A stretch of 64,000 nt of DNA from Alphaproteobacteria bacterium (GTDB taxonomy: Bacteria; Pseudomonadota; Alphaproteobacteria; MPNO01; VGEU01): positions 1 to 64,000 of the forward strand of contig VGEU01000002.1 in the NCBI GenBank assembly GCA_016869145.1, written 5' to 3'. A program made the position numbers and the translations under genes. This document shows, one piece after another, positions 25,461 to 34,587 of this stretch; within the stretch, counting starts at the first letter, position 1, and each line of letters begins with the position of its first letter. The notes beneath the pieces were generated by a model, which searched no databases, was not told where the DNA came from, and saw nothing but the letters and a program-made list of their open reading frames with translations.

Positions 25461-25931
25461 ATGCGGGTTCGCATCACCGAATATCTCGACATCGAACTCG
25501 AGTCCGAACGCTGGTGTTGCAACCGCTGCGGACACGACCTCGGCGACGCGCGCGAATCCTACAAGAAAGGCTGTCTCGTCCGCGATCGCGACCCACGCGA
25601 GATCCATTTTCCGATCGGACCGAGCAAGGAGTTCAACTTCTCCTTCGATCCCAATTGGATGCGGATCGTCGAGTTCTATTGTCCGGGTTGCGGCGTGATG
25701 GTCGAGAACGAGTATCTCCCGCCCGGCCATCCGCTGACCTGGGACATCCAGCTCGACATCGACAAGCTGCGGCAGAGACACGGCGTGACCGGGCCGAAGG
25801 TTGCGTCACGCGCGGCCCCGGCCACCAAACGCAAGAAAGTCGCGCGCGGCGGCGCGACCAAGGCGCCACGCAAGAAGGCAAGGCCGGCCGCAAAGGCCAC
25901 GAAGCGCGCGACTGCGGGACGCCGCAAATGA
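25461..25931 (+). CDS. Small zinc-containing subunit of acetone/acetophenone carboxylase-type enzyme
   Basis: A 156-aa protein. Cys20-x2-Cys23 and Cys74-x2-Cys77 form a zinc-ribbon pair, with FPIGPSKEFNFSFDPNWMRIVEFYCPGCG as in acetone carboxylase gamma and acetophenone carboxylase small subunits. Residues 112-156 are a tail of Lys, Arg, Ala and Pro resembling histone H1 tails, not typical of the family. The stop overlaps the next start (ATGA), so translation is coupled to the HyuA-like gene. It opens the long rightward operon; the 150 bp upstream holds no recognisable promoter. Confidence 0.75.
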   Translation: MRVRITEYLDIELESERWCCNRCGHDLGDARESYKKGCLVRDRDPREIHFPIGPSKEFNFSFDPNWMRIVEFYCPGCGVMVENEYLPPGHPLTWDIQLDIDKLRQRHGVTGPKVASRAAPATKRKKVARGGATKAPRKKARPAAKATKRATAGRRK

Positions 25932-28057
25932 CCATGCGCCTCGGCATTGACGTTGGTGGCACGTTCACCGACGTGGTCTTCCTCAAGGATGGCGAGATCT
26001 ATCGCGGGAAATCGGATACCACGCACTACGACCTGAAGCTCGGCTTCATGAACGCGACGCGCGTCGCGGTCGGCCGTGCCGGGCTCGAGCTCGAGGAGGC
26101 GCTGCGCGGCGCCGACGCCATCGTCTACTCGACGACCGTCGGCACCAACGCGCTGATCGAGCGTCGCGGAACCAAGCTCGGCCTCATCACGACCAAGGGC
26201 TTCGAGCACACGGTGCATGTCGGACGCGCCCGCAACTGGGGCGACGGCCTGCCGACGGAGAAGAAGTATGACCGCGGCCGTGCCGTGCGCCCGGTGCCGA
26301 TCCTGCCGCAAGACCGGATCGTCTCGGTCCAGGAACGGATCGACAATCTCGGCAATGTCATCATCCCGCTCCGCGACGACGATGTCCGGAGGCAAGTCCA
26401 GTATCTCGTCGATCAGGGTGTACGCGGCTTCGTCGTCGTGCTCCTCAACGCCTATGTCAATCCGATGCACGAACGGCGCATCGCCGAGCTGATCGCCGAG
26501 CAGTACCCGGATTGCTATCTCGGCCATATGCCGATCTTTCTCTCGCACGAGATCTCGCCCAAGAGCGGCGAGTATCGGCGCTCGATGACGGTGATCATCG
26601 ACGCCTATCTGCGCGACTTGACCGAGGGTCACCTCCTCCGCCTTTCCGACGACCTCCGCGATGTCGGCTACCGCCGGCCGGTCTTCGTCGCAAAGAACAC
26701 GGGCGGCCTGTCGTCCTTGTCGCGCACGCAAGCCCTCCACCTCCTCGGCTCCAGCCCGTCGGCGACCGTGATCGGCTCCGACTACATCGGCAAGGCGGTC
26801 GGCCACGCCAACGTCGTCGTCTCCGACATGGGCGGCACGAGCTTCGACGTCGGTCTCGTCGTCGAAGGACGCGATCGCGTCTACGAGTACGACCCCGTGG
26901 TCGAGCGCTACCGCGTGCAGATCCCCTATGTTGCGCACTGGTCGGTCGGCGCTGGCGGCGGATCGATCGCACGCATCGAGAACGGGGCGCTCCGCGTCGG
27001 GCCGCAGAGCGCGGGGTCCAATCCGGGTCCGGCCTGCTACAACCGCGGCGGCGAGGACGCGACGGTCACAGACAGCGACGTCATACTCGGCTATATCAAC
27101 CCGGACAATTTTCTCGGCGGCAAGCTCCGCATCGACCACGCGCTCGCCGAGCGCGCCGTGCGGACCAAGATCGCCGAGCCGCTCGGCGTGCCGCTCGAGG
27201 AAGCGGCGTGGAACATCAAGCGGCTGATCGACGGCTTCATGGGCCAGGAGATGTATCGCATCTGCGCCCTGACATCCGGCCAGGACCCGCGCGACTTCGT
27301 TCTTTTCGCCCTCGGCGGCGCGGGCCCCGTCCACGCGACCGGCTATGCCGACGGCACCGACGTCGGGCGCATCGCAACCTTCCCGTTCTCAAGCGTGTTC
27401 GGCGCCTTCTCGACGCTGACGCTCGATGTGCTCCAGACCTACGAGAAGACGCTCAACCTCAATCTCTACGCGCACCGCGACGAAAGCTACGCGGTCGACA
27501 ATATCGCGCGGTTCAACGCCGAGATCGACCGGCTGATGGCCTTCGCACGACGCGACATGACGGAGGAGGGTTTCGACATGGCGGGCGTCCAGCTCCAGGT
27601 CGAGATCCACATGTGCTACGGCCAGCAGCGCCAGACGCTCCCCATCCGCGTGCCGAAGGGCCGTCTCGAGAACGCCGCCGACGTCAAATATCTCTGCGAT
27701 ACGTTCAACGCCGCCTACGGCGAAAAATACGGCAAGGGCGCCGTCTATCCGGAGGCGGGCGTCGAGATGGTCGAGATGCGCCTCAACGCGGTCGGCCCGG
27801 CGGAGAAGTACCAACTGCGCCAGATCGCGGCCGACACCGATCCGGAGCGGTCGCGGACCGGCACGCGTAACGCATACTGGGGACCGAGCCACGGCTGGAT
27901 GATGACGCCCGTCTACGCCCGCGAATCGCTCGGTGCCGGCATACGCCTCCCCGGTCCGGTGCTTTGCGAGGCCGAGGACACGGTCATCGTCACACCGCCC
28001 GGCTGGACGTTCCGCGTCGACGACTGGAACGTCGGTTGGATCGAGCGGAACGGCTGA
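25928..28057 (+). CDS. Hydantoinase A/oxoprolinase-family carboxylase subunit (ATP-binding)
   Basis: A 709-aa ASKHA-fold protein. The nucleotide-binding motifs are DVGGTFTDVVF at the start and VVVSDMGGTSFDVGLV near residue 300, with VGAGGGSIARI after it. In hydantoinases, acetone carboxylase and acetophenone carboxylase this subunit phosphorylates the carbonyl compound or bicarbonate before bond making. It is coupled to the small zinc subunit upstream and followed 33 bp later by the HyuB-like gene, the core pair of such enzymes. Its size (about 78 kDa) matches the 75-kDa class subunit of acetophenone carboxylase. Confidence 0.88.
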   Translation: MTMRLGIDVGGTFTDVVFLKDGEIYRGKSDTTHYDLKLGFMNATRVAVGRAGLELEEALRGADAIVYSTTVGTNALIERRGTKLGLITTKGFEHTVHVGRARNWGDGLPTEKKYDRGRAVRPVPILPQDRIVSVQERIDNLGNVIIPLRDDDVRRQVQYLVDQGVRGFVVVLLNAYVNPMHERRIAELIAEQYPDCYLGHMPIFLSHEISPKSGEYRRSMTVIIDAYLRDLTEGHLLRLSDDLRDVGYRRPVFVAKNTGGLSSLSRTQALHLLGSSPSATVIGSDYIGKAVGHANVVVSDMGGTSFDVGLVVEGRDRVYEYDPVVERYRVQIPYVAHWSVGAGGGSIARIENGALRVGPQSAGSNPGPACYNRGGEDATVTDSDVILGYINPDNFLGGKLRIDHALAERAVRTKIAEPLGVPLEEAAWNIKRLIDGFMGQEMYRICALTSGQDPRDFVLFALGGAGPVHATGYADGTDVGRIATFPFSSVFGAFSTLTLDVLQTYEKTLNLNLYAHRDESYAVDNIARFNAEIDRLMAFARRDMTEEGFDMAGVQLQVEIHMCYGQQRQTLPIRVPKGRLENAADVKYLCDTFNAAYGEKYGKGAVYPEAGVEMVEMRLNAVGPAEKYQLRQIAADTDPERSRTGTRNAYWGPSHGWMMTPVYARESLGAGIRLPGPVLCEAEDTVIVTPPGWTFRVDDWNVGWIERNG

Positions 28058-28090
28058 CGCAGCCCACGCGGCACGGAGATAGAGTGCGGC

Positions 28091-30226
28091 ATGACCACGT
28101 TGTTCGAACGCCACGCGCGCCTGTTCGAGGGCTATGTCTACGAGCGCGATGTCTACGGTCGGCGCCCGGGTTGCGATCCCGACCTGATCTGCCGCGGCCT
28201 CGAGCCGATCACGGAGATCGAGCGCCGTGGCCTATCGAAGGTCAGCGACGTCGACGTCGATCTCCTCAGCCACAAGCTCACCTCGATCGTCGAGGAGGCG
28301 CGCGATGTCTATACCGCGCTCTCGATCTCCGAGGGCGTGATCATGGGCGACATGAACTGCGGTCTGTTCACCGCGTCCGGCGATCCCGTCGCGGTCGGCA
28401 CCGGGATCTACTTCCACACGCTCCTCAACAACGCCCAGCTCAAATACATTCTCAAATACTACAAGAACGACCCCTCGGTCGGGCTCGCCGACGGCGACGT
28501 GTTCTTCTTCAATGAGGAGCTCGCGGGCGGTGTCCACAATCTCGACATGTTCACGGCGATGCCGATCTTCTGGGAGGGCGAGCTCGTCGCATGGGCCGAG
28601 GTCGGCGGACACCAGGGCGAGACGGGCTCGATCACCCCGGGCGGGTTCGCGCCGACCGCGAAGTCGCGCTACGAGGAAGGCATCCACCTGCCATGCATGC
28701 GGATCGGCCGGAACTTCGAGCTCCGCCAGGATATCCTGGATTTCATGGCAGGCTCGGTCCGCAACGGATTCGTGTTCGTGTCCGACCTCAAGTCGCGGGT
28801 CGCGAGCCTGTTCCAGTCGCGCCGCCGCTTCCTGCGCGAGATTGAGCGGCGCGGCGTCGAGGCGGTGTGCGCCGGCATGCGCCGGATTCTGATCCGCGGC
28901 GAGGAGCAGGCGCGGGCGCGGATTCGCGAGGTGAACGACGGCATCTTCCGCTCGATCCTGTTCAATGACGAGCACGGCACCTTCTTCGGGCTGAGCCGGA
29001 TCCCGGTGACGGTGATCAAGGAAGGCGACGAGATGGCGATTCTCGCGCAGGGCGTTTCGCCCCAGTGCGAGGACGGGCCGTTCAACTCGAGCTGGCATCT
29101 ATCGCGCGCGGCGACGGCGGTCTACCTGTTCTCGTATTTCTTCCGCGGTCTGCCGCCCAATGCCGGGCTGCTCGAGCCGGTCAAGTACTACATCGAGGGT
29201 CCGTCGATGCTGAACTCGATGGACGAGCTCGCCCACGGCCTCGCCAACCAGGTCTGCGCCTTCGTCACCCAGAACATGTACATGGCGGGCGCCAAGATGC
29301 TGTTCGACAGCCCGTACCGAATCGCGGTTCAGGCGCCGCATTCGCGCAACTACATGCTGCCGATCTTCGCCGGCAAGAACCGCCGCGGCTACTATGGCGC
29401 GAACTTCACCGGCACGACCAACGCGGCGGGTGGCGGCGGCCGCTACGACATGGACGGCGAGCCGGCGCTCGGCTTCTACTGGGGGCCGTGGACCGATGCG
29501 GGCGAGGTCGAGGATATCGACGAGCGCCTGCCGCACTTCATCCTCGCTCGCCATCTCGACAAGAACTTCCACGGCTATGGCCGCTATCGCGGCGGCACGC
29601 CGCTGATGGAGGTCGCGACCGTCTGCGGCGACGACGGCTGCGTGTTCTCGAGCTGGGGCTCGTGCGACAAGGTCACGTTCAATTTCGGCCTGTTCGGCGG
29701 CTATGCCGGTCCGCCGAATCCGCGCTTCATCATCCGCAACAGCGATTTCTTCGACCAGATTAAGGCGGGCAAGGACGTCAAGCTCGGCCAGTACCAGCTC
29801 CTGACAGAGAAGAACCTCAAGGGCAACTATCTCCTGTCGTCGAGCTCCAAGGACGCCGAGCCTCTGCGTGAGGGCGACATCATCGTCCACAGCGTCGGTG
29901 CCGCGGGCGGCTATGGCGATGTGCTCGAGCGCGATCCCGAGGCGGTACTCAAGGACCTGGAGGACGAGCAGATCACCGCCGACGTGGCGGCGAAGATCTA
30001 CGGCGTCGTCATCGACGCGAAGACCGGCCTGATCGATGCGGTGAAGACCGACAAGCAGCGCGCCGCGATACGCCGCGAGCGCCTGGCGAAGGGAAAGCCG
30101 TTCGATCAGTTCATCGCCAAGTGGCTGGCGCTCAAGCCGCCGGCGGAGATCCTGACCCGCTATGGCGGCTGGCCGGAGCCGCAGGTCCCCGGCTATCGCA
30201 AGCCGTTCTGGGGCCTTTACACCTAG
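28091..30226 (+). CDS. Hydantoinase B/oxoprolinase-family carboxylase subunit
   Basis: A 711-aa HyuB-type subunit, the partner of the HyuA-like gene. Recognisable parts are the DPDLICRGLEPITEIERRGL N-terminus of acetone/acetophenone carboxylase subunits, FFFNEELAGGVHNLDMFTAMPIFW with acidic residues and a His for the metal site, and GGHQGETGSITPGGF. In acetone carboxylase the corresponding subunit carries the metal site where C-C bond formation occurs. The long insert relative to plain HyuB and its size near 80 kDa agree with the carboxylase branch. It lies in the middle of the five-gene set. Confidence 0.85.
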   Translation: MTTLFERHARLFEGYVYERDVYGRRPGCDPDLICRGLEPITEIERRGLSKVSDVDVDLLSHKLTSIVEEARDVYTALSISEGVIMGDMNCGLFTASGDPVAVGTGIYFHTLLNNAQLKYILKYYKNDPSVGLADGDVFFFNEELAGGVHNLDMFTAMPIFWEGELVAWAEVGGHQGETGSITPGGFAPTAKSRYEEGIHLPCMRIGRNFELRQDILDFMAGSVRNGFVFVSDLKSRVASLFQSRRRFLREIERRGVEAVCAGMRRILIRGEEQARARIREVNDGIFRSILFNDEHGTFFGLSRIPVTVIKEGDEMAILAQGVSPQCEDGPFNSSWHLSRAATAVYLFSYFFRGLPPNAGLLEPVKYYIEGPSMLNSMDELAHGLANQVCAFVTQNMYMAGAKMLFDSPYRIAVQAPHSRNYMLPIFAGKNRRGYYGANFTGTTNAAGGGGRYDMDGEPALGFYWGPWTDAGEVEDIDERLPHFILARHLDKNFHGYGRYRGGTPLMEVATVCGDDGCVFSSWGSCDKVTFNFGLFGGYAGPPNPRFIIRNSDFFDQIKAGKDVKLGQYQLLTEKNLKGNYLLSSSSKDAEPLREGDIIVHSVGAAGGYGDVLERDPEAVLKDLEDEQITADVAAKIYGVVIDAKTGLIDAVKTDKQRAAIRRERLAKGKPFDQFIAKWLALKPPAEILTRYGGWPEPQVPGYRKPFWGLYT

Positions 30227-30326
30227 GCATCGGATCGGCGGCCATGATCTCGCGCGCGACCGTGCCGAACCCGACCCGACCGTCCTCGAGACCGGGCGGC
30301 GGTCGTGCACCGACGGATTCCGCCTG

Positions 30327-31208
30327 ATGGCGGCGAAGATCGAGGCACTCCACCGCTCGCTTCGACGCGATCTCTTCGCCCCGATCGCTTTCTCGCTCGG
30401 CATCAAGCTCGAGCAGACGAGCTGGGACGAGATCACGGAGGACCCGTCCTTCGCCGCGTTCGTCCTCCAGTCGACGCGCCGGCTGTTCAAGTCCGATGCG
30501 CTGTTCACCTGGTTCGACGGTTGGCTCGAGGCCGAGGCCGCGGGACTGGCACCCAAGCGCGATGCGCAGGGCGGGGTCACGACCGCGCCCCAGGCGCCGG
30601 CGAGCCTTCCCGATGCCACAGCCTTCGTGAAGGCGACCCCGATCACGCGCGTCCTCGATCTGACCCGGCGCCTCTGCGAGGAGACCCGGAACGAGACCGC
30701 CGTCATCGGCTACCTGACCGGCCCGACGACGCTGACGACGCGGCTCGCAGGTGCGGCCGCGCGCGACCCCGAAGCGGTCCGCCGCGTCGCGTCGCTCTCG
30801 ATCGCGCTCGCCCGACAATATGGCGAGCTTGGCGTATCGGCGCTCGTCCTCGCCGAAGACGTCGCCGTCGCGAGCGCGGAGACGATCCGGCCCTATGACG
30901 CGCTGGTCAACGCCGCGGAGTATTACGGCATCCCGACCTATCTTCTCTGCCGGCACGCGATCGATGTCGCCCTGCGGGACGGCCTTCGGAAGCTCGGCTT
31001 TCGCGCGGTGGCATCACCCTCGGGTCCCGATCCGACTGTGCAGCTCATCGACGACGGCGCGCTCGGCGATCCGGCACACGCGCCCGCCTGGCTCGCGGCG
31101 CGACCGGGCGCGCGTGGATCGAGACTGTTCACGACCGGTTGGGATCTCGCGCCCGACATCTCCCCGGAAGTGGTGATGGGCTGGCGCACGGCGATCGCCG
31201 GCGCATGA
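30327..31208 (+). CDS. Uroporphyrinogen decarboxylase-like protein, candidate fifth carboxylase subunit
   Basis: A 293-aa protein started at ATG 30327, where homology seems to begin. GYLTGPTTLTTRLAGAAARDPEAV, then LARQYGELGVSALVLAEDVA, resemble the URO-D/methyltransferase TIM-barrel pattern, but most URO-D active-site residues are not evident. Its mass (about 32 kDa) and place inside the carboxylase operon match the separate epsilon subunit (Apc5, 34 kDa) of acetophenone carboxylase. Both assignments are tentative, and they need not conflict. It lies 100 bp after the HyuB-like gene. Confidence 0.5.
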   Translation: MAAKIEALHRSLRRDLFAPIAFSLGIKLEQTSWDEITEDPSFAAFVLQSTRRLFKSDALFTWFDGWLEAEAAGLAPKRDAQGGVTTAPQAPASLPDATAFVKATPITRVLDLTRRLCEETRNETAVIGYLTGPTTLTTRLAGAAARDPEAVRRVASLSIALARQYGELGVSALVLAEDVAVASAETIRPYDALVNAAEYYGIPTYLLCRHAIDVALRDGLRKLGFRAVASPSGPDPTVQLIDDGALGDPAHAPAWLAARPGARGSRLFTTGWDLAPDISPEVVMGWRTAIAGA

Positions 31209-31245
31209 TCGAGCGAAGAACAACCCGAAGCGCGGTGGACACGAC

Positions 31246-33216
31246 ATGTACAGCATAGACATCGACATCGGTGGAACCTTCACCGACGGATTCTTCACCG
31301 ACGGCAAGGACGTCCGCATGGAGAAGGTGCTGTCGACGCCGCACGACATCACCGAGTGCTTCATGAATTGTGTCGCCGCCGGCAGCAACGCGTTCGGCCT
31401 CGATCTCGCCGAGTTCCTGCGCCGGTCGTCGGTCGCGCGCGTCTCGACCACGGTCGGCACCAATCTGATCGTACAGCGCTCCGGACCGCGCCTCGGCCTC
31501 ATCGTCACCACGGGCCACGAACAGGATCTCTACGGCACCGGCAAGGCGCCGATGCTCGACCATTTCGTGCGTCAGGACATGGTGTTCGGCATCAGCGAAA
31601 GCGTCGACGACAAGGGCGATGTCGTCCGCCCGCTCGACACCGACGCGCTCCTCGCCGCGGTCCGCGAGCTCGTCCACGCCGGCGCGCGCATGATCGTGAT
31701 CAGCTTCCGGAACGCCTGGCGCAACGCGGCCAACGAGCATGCCGCGCGCACCGCGATCCGCGCCCGCTATCCGATCCACTATCTGAGGTCGGTGCCGCTG
31801 CAGTTGGGGACCGACATCGCCCATGTCGGCGACGACCACAGCCGCACGAACTCGGCGCTCCTCAACGCCTATATCCACAGCGAGATGGCGCGCACGCTCT
31901 ACCGCGCCGAGGACAAGATCCGGTCGGCTGGCTTCCGCAATCCCCTCCTGATCGTCCATTCGAATGGCGGCAACGCGCGCGTCGCCAAGACCATCGCCCT
32001 CAACACGCTTCATTCCGGTCCGGCGGTCGCGGCACGCGGTGCGGCGGAGCTCGCGGGCCTCCTCAAGCTCAAGAAGGTCGTCACCGCCGACATGGGCGGC
32101 ACCAGCTTCGACATGGCCGTCATCGACAGCGGCGACGTCCGCTACGAGGGCGAGCCCGAGATCGACGGCGTGCGCATCGCGGTGCCGATGATCTCCGTCG
32201 ATTCGCTCGGCGCGGGCGGCGGCTCGATCGCGCGCGCGAATGACGGGAAGCTCACCGTCGGACCCGATAGTGCCGGCTCCGCACCGGGTCCGGCGAGCTA
32301 TGCCAAGGGCGGCGTCGAGCCCACCGTGACCGATGCGAACGTCGTTCTCGGCTTCATCGACCCCAACTACTTCCTCGGTGGACGCATGACGCTCGACCGC
32401 GCGGCGGCGGAGCGCGCGATCGAGCGCCGCGTCGCGCGCCGGCTCGGCATCTCGGTGCCGGAGGCCGCCTTCGATATCCGCGCCGAGATCAACCGCGCGA
32501 TGGGCGAGGAGATGAGGCTCCGCCTGCGCGAGCAGGGTCACAAACCGTCCGGGTTCGCGATGTTCGCCTTCGGCGGCGGCGGCCCGCTGCACGGCTGCGC
32601 AATCGCCGATCACGTCGGGATTCGCCGGATCGTGGCGTTTCCGTTCGGCTCGGTCTTCAGCGCCTATGGCGGCTCGACGACGAGCGTCCAGCATCACTAT
32701 GCCAAGACGGTCAACCTCACGACCGGCGGTGTCGCGGAGATCGATGCCGTCCTCGCCGCGCTCCGCGACCAGGCCGAGCGCGACATGGTCGGCGAAGGTT
32801 TCGCGCTGTCCGACATCCACTACGCCGCGGGCGTCGAGGTGGTGGTCGGCGCCAAGCGCGCTTGGCACGACAAGAGCGGCAAGCGCGTGCGCGCGAAGGA
32901 CATCCTCGCCGGTGCCGGTCGCCGGGCGTCGATCGAGCAGATCAGGCTCACGGCCCGTTGCGACGTGCCGCACTGGAACCCCGCCGCGGTCAGGAAGCTC
33001 GCCAAGGGCCGGCCGGCTGCGAAGACGCGACGGCCGATCGGCTGGGAGCGCGGACGGGTCACCGACACGCCGATCTACGATCGCGACCGGCTGTCGCCCG
33101 GCCATGTCGTCGAAGGCCCGGCGCTGGTCGAGGGTCCGGATACGGCCTATGCTGTTGCGCCGGGTTGGCGTCTCGAGGTGGACCCGTTCGGCAGTCTCGT
33201 TATGATCCGGTCCTGA
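31246..33216 (+). CDS. Second hydantoinase A/oxoprolinase-family carboxylase subunit
   Basis: A 656-aa HyuA-type protein with DIGGTFTDGFF at the N-terminus, ADMGGTSFDMAVI near residue 285 and SLGAGGGSIARA after it. It is clearly different from the HyuA-like product at 25928-28057, so the operon encodes two ASKHA subunits, as acetophenone carboxylase does (70 and 75 kDa alongside an 87-kDa HyuB-type subunit). One of the two may be catalytically silent; both here keep the glycine-rich phosphate loops. The start codon ATG 31246 lies 37 bp after the upstream stop. Confidence 0.88.
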   Translation: MYSIDIDIGGTFTDGFFTDGKDVRMEKVLSTPHDITECFMNCVAAGSNAFGLDLAEFLRRSSVARVSTTVGTNLIVQRSGPRLGLIVTTGHEQDLYGTGKAPMLDHFVRQDMVFGISESVDDKGDVVRPLDTDALLAAVRELVHAGARMIVISFRNAWRNAANEHAARTAIRARYPIHYLRSVPLQLGTDIAHVGDDHSRTNSALLNAYIHSEMARTLYRAEDKIRSAGFRNPLLIVHSNGGNARVAKTIALNTLHSGPAVAARGAAELAGLLKLKKVVTADMGGTSFDMAVIDSGDVRYEGEPEIDGVRIAVPMISVDSLGAGGGSIARANDGKLTVGPDSAGSAPGPASYAKGGVEPTVTDANVVLGFIDPNYFLGGRMTLDRAAAERAIERRVARRLGISVPEAAFDIRAEINRAMGEEMRLRLREQGHKPSGFAMFAFGGGGPLHGCAIADHVGIRRIVAFPFGSVFSAYGGSTTSVQHHYAKTVNLTTGGVAEIDAVLAALRDQAERDMVGEGFALSDIHYAAGVEVVVGAKRAWHDKSGKRVRAKDILAGAGRRASIEQIRLTARCDVPHWNPAAVRKLAKGRPAAKTRRPIGWERGRVTDTPIYDRDRLSPGHVVEGPALVEGPDTAYAVAPGWRLEVDPFGSLVMIRS

Positions 33217-33386
33217 ATGATCCGGTCCTGACGGGGGCGATCGGCAACGGGGGCCGACATGGCCGCGGTCCTGGACGGAATGCGCGCCGCCCGCATGAAG
33301 CCGACCGGACCGTAGACCGCTGTCGCGGCCGCCCGTCCTGATGTAGGGTCGCGCACGCACGCGACTGGTTGCAAATGGAGGCCCGC

Positions 33387-34565
33387 ATGGCGGGAGCGTT
33401 GCAAGGCATCACCGTCATCGAGCTCACCACGATGATCACCGGCCCCTTGTGCGGGCAGATGCTCGGCGACCTCGGCGCCAATGTCATCAAGCTCGAGAAC
33501 CCCAAGGGCGGCGATCCGTTCCGCAATTTCCGCGGCGGGCTCTACAGCCCCCACTATTGCGCCTACAACCGCAACAAGCGGAGCATCACCGTCGATCTCC
33601 GCTCCGAGGCCGGCAAGAAGATCGCGCTCGAGCTGATCGATCGTGCGGACGTGGTGCTCGAGAATTTCCGGCCGGGCGTGATGGATCGGCTCGGTCTCGG
33701 GCTGAAGACGCTGCGGGCGCGCAATCCGCGGCTGATCTACGCCTCGATCACCGGGTTCGGAAAGGACGGCCCCTACAAGGATCGGCCCGCCTATGACGCG
33801 GTCGCGCAGGCGATCGCCGGCACCTCGAGCCTGTTCGTCGATCCCGAGCGTCCGCAGCTCACTGGCCCGACGATTAGCGACAACCTCACCGGCATCTTCG
33901 CCTGCCATGGAATCATGGGCGCCTTGTTCGAGCGCGAGCGGACCGGCGTAGCGCGGACGATCGAGGTCAACATGCTCGAATCGACCGTCGCGCTGTCGCC
34001 CGACCCGTTCGCGAATCTCACCCAGCTCTCCATTCCGCAGCATCCGCTGAGCCGCGTCTCTGCGTCGCAGTCCTATGCGCTCCTTTGCGCCGACGGCAAG
34101 CTTCTCGCGATCCATCTTTCGTCGCAGGAGAAATTCTGGGAAGGCGTGACAACGGCCTTCGATCGGATGGATCTGCGCCAGGATCCGCGCTTCGCCACGC
34201 GCATGTCGCGCATCGAGCACTATGTCGCGCTCGGCGATGAGTTCCGCAAGACCGCGCCGCGTCGCCCGCGGCTCGAGTGGATGCAGCGGCTCGAGGCGAA
34301 CGACGTGCCGTTCGCGCCGATCAACACGCTCCCAGAGGTGATGGAGGATCCGCAGGTCCGCCACCTCGGCACCTTCTTCGACTACACCCACCCGACCGAG
34401 GGCTCGATCCGCGCGATCCGTCGGCCGGTCTGGATCGACGGCTCGCGCGACGACCAGCCGCTGATCCCGCCGCCGACGCTTGGCGAGAACACCGATCAGA
34501 TACTGGCCGAACTCGGCTATAGTGCCGATCGGATCAAGACGCTCCGCGACGGCGAAATCGTGTGA
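33387..34565 (+). CDS. CaiB/BaiF family (class III) CoA-transferase
   Basis: A 392-aa class III CoA-transferase, started at ATG 33387 because GGAGG lies just upstream. The N-terminal LQGITVIELTTMITGPLCGQMLGDLGANVIKLENP and NRNKRSITVDLRSEAG are diagnostic. The catalytic Asp is in the YKDRPAYDAVAQA segment (about residue 145 region). It moves CoA between organic acids without ATP. Directly after a carboxylase operon it could activate the carboxylated product (a beta-keto acid) for thiolysis, in place of the ligase used in known acetophenone pathways. Confidence 0.9.
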   Translation: MAGALQGITVIELTTMITGPLCGQMLGDLGANVIKLENPKGGDPFRNFRGGLYSPHYCAYNRNKRSITVDLRSEAGKKIALELIDRADVVLENFRPGVMDRLGLGLKTLRARNPRLIYASITGFGKDGPYKDRPAYDAVAQAIAGTSSLFVDPERPQLTGPTISDNLTGIFACHGIMGALFERERTGVARTIEVNMLESTVALSPDPFANLTQLSIPQHPLSRVSASQSYALLCADGKLLAIHLSSQEKFWEGVTTAFDRMDLRQDPRFATRMSRIEHYVALGDEFRKTAPRRPRLEWMQRLEANDVPFAPINTLPEVMEDPQVRHLGTFFDYTHPTEGSIRAIRRPVWIDGSRDDQPLIPPPTLGENTDQILAELGYSADRIKTLRDGEIV

Positions 34566-34587
34566 GCGGCGAAACCGGGGAGATGTC

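Noticed and set aside
30244-30327. A 27-codon ORF overlapping the start of the URO-D-like gene
   Set aside because: Stop and start overlap (TGATG), but there is no ribosome binding site and no similarity; chance is likely.
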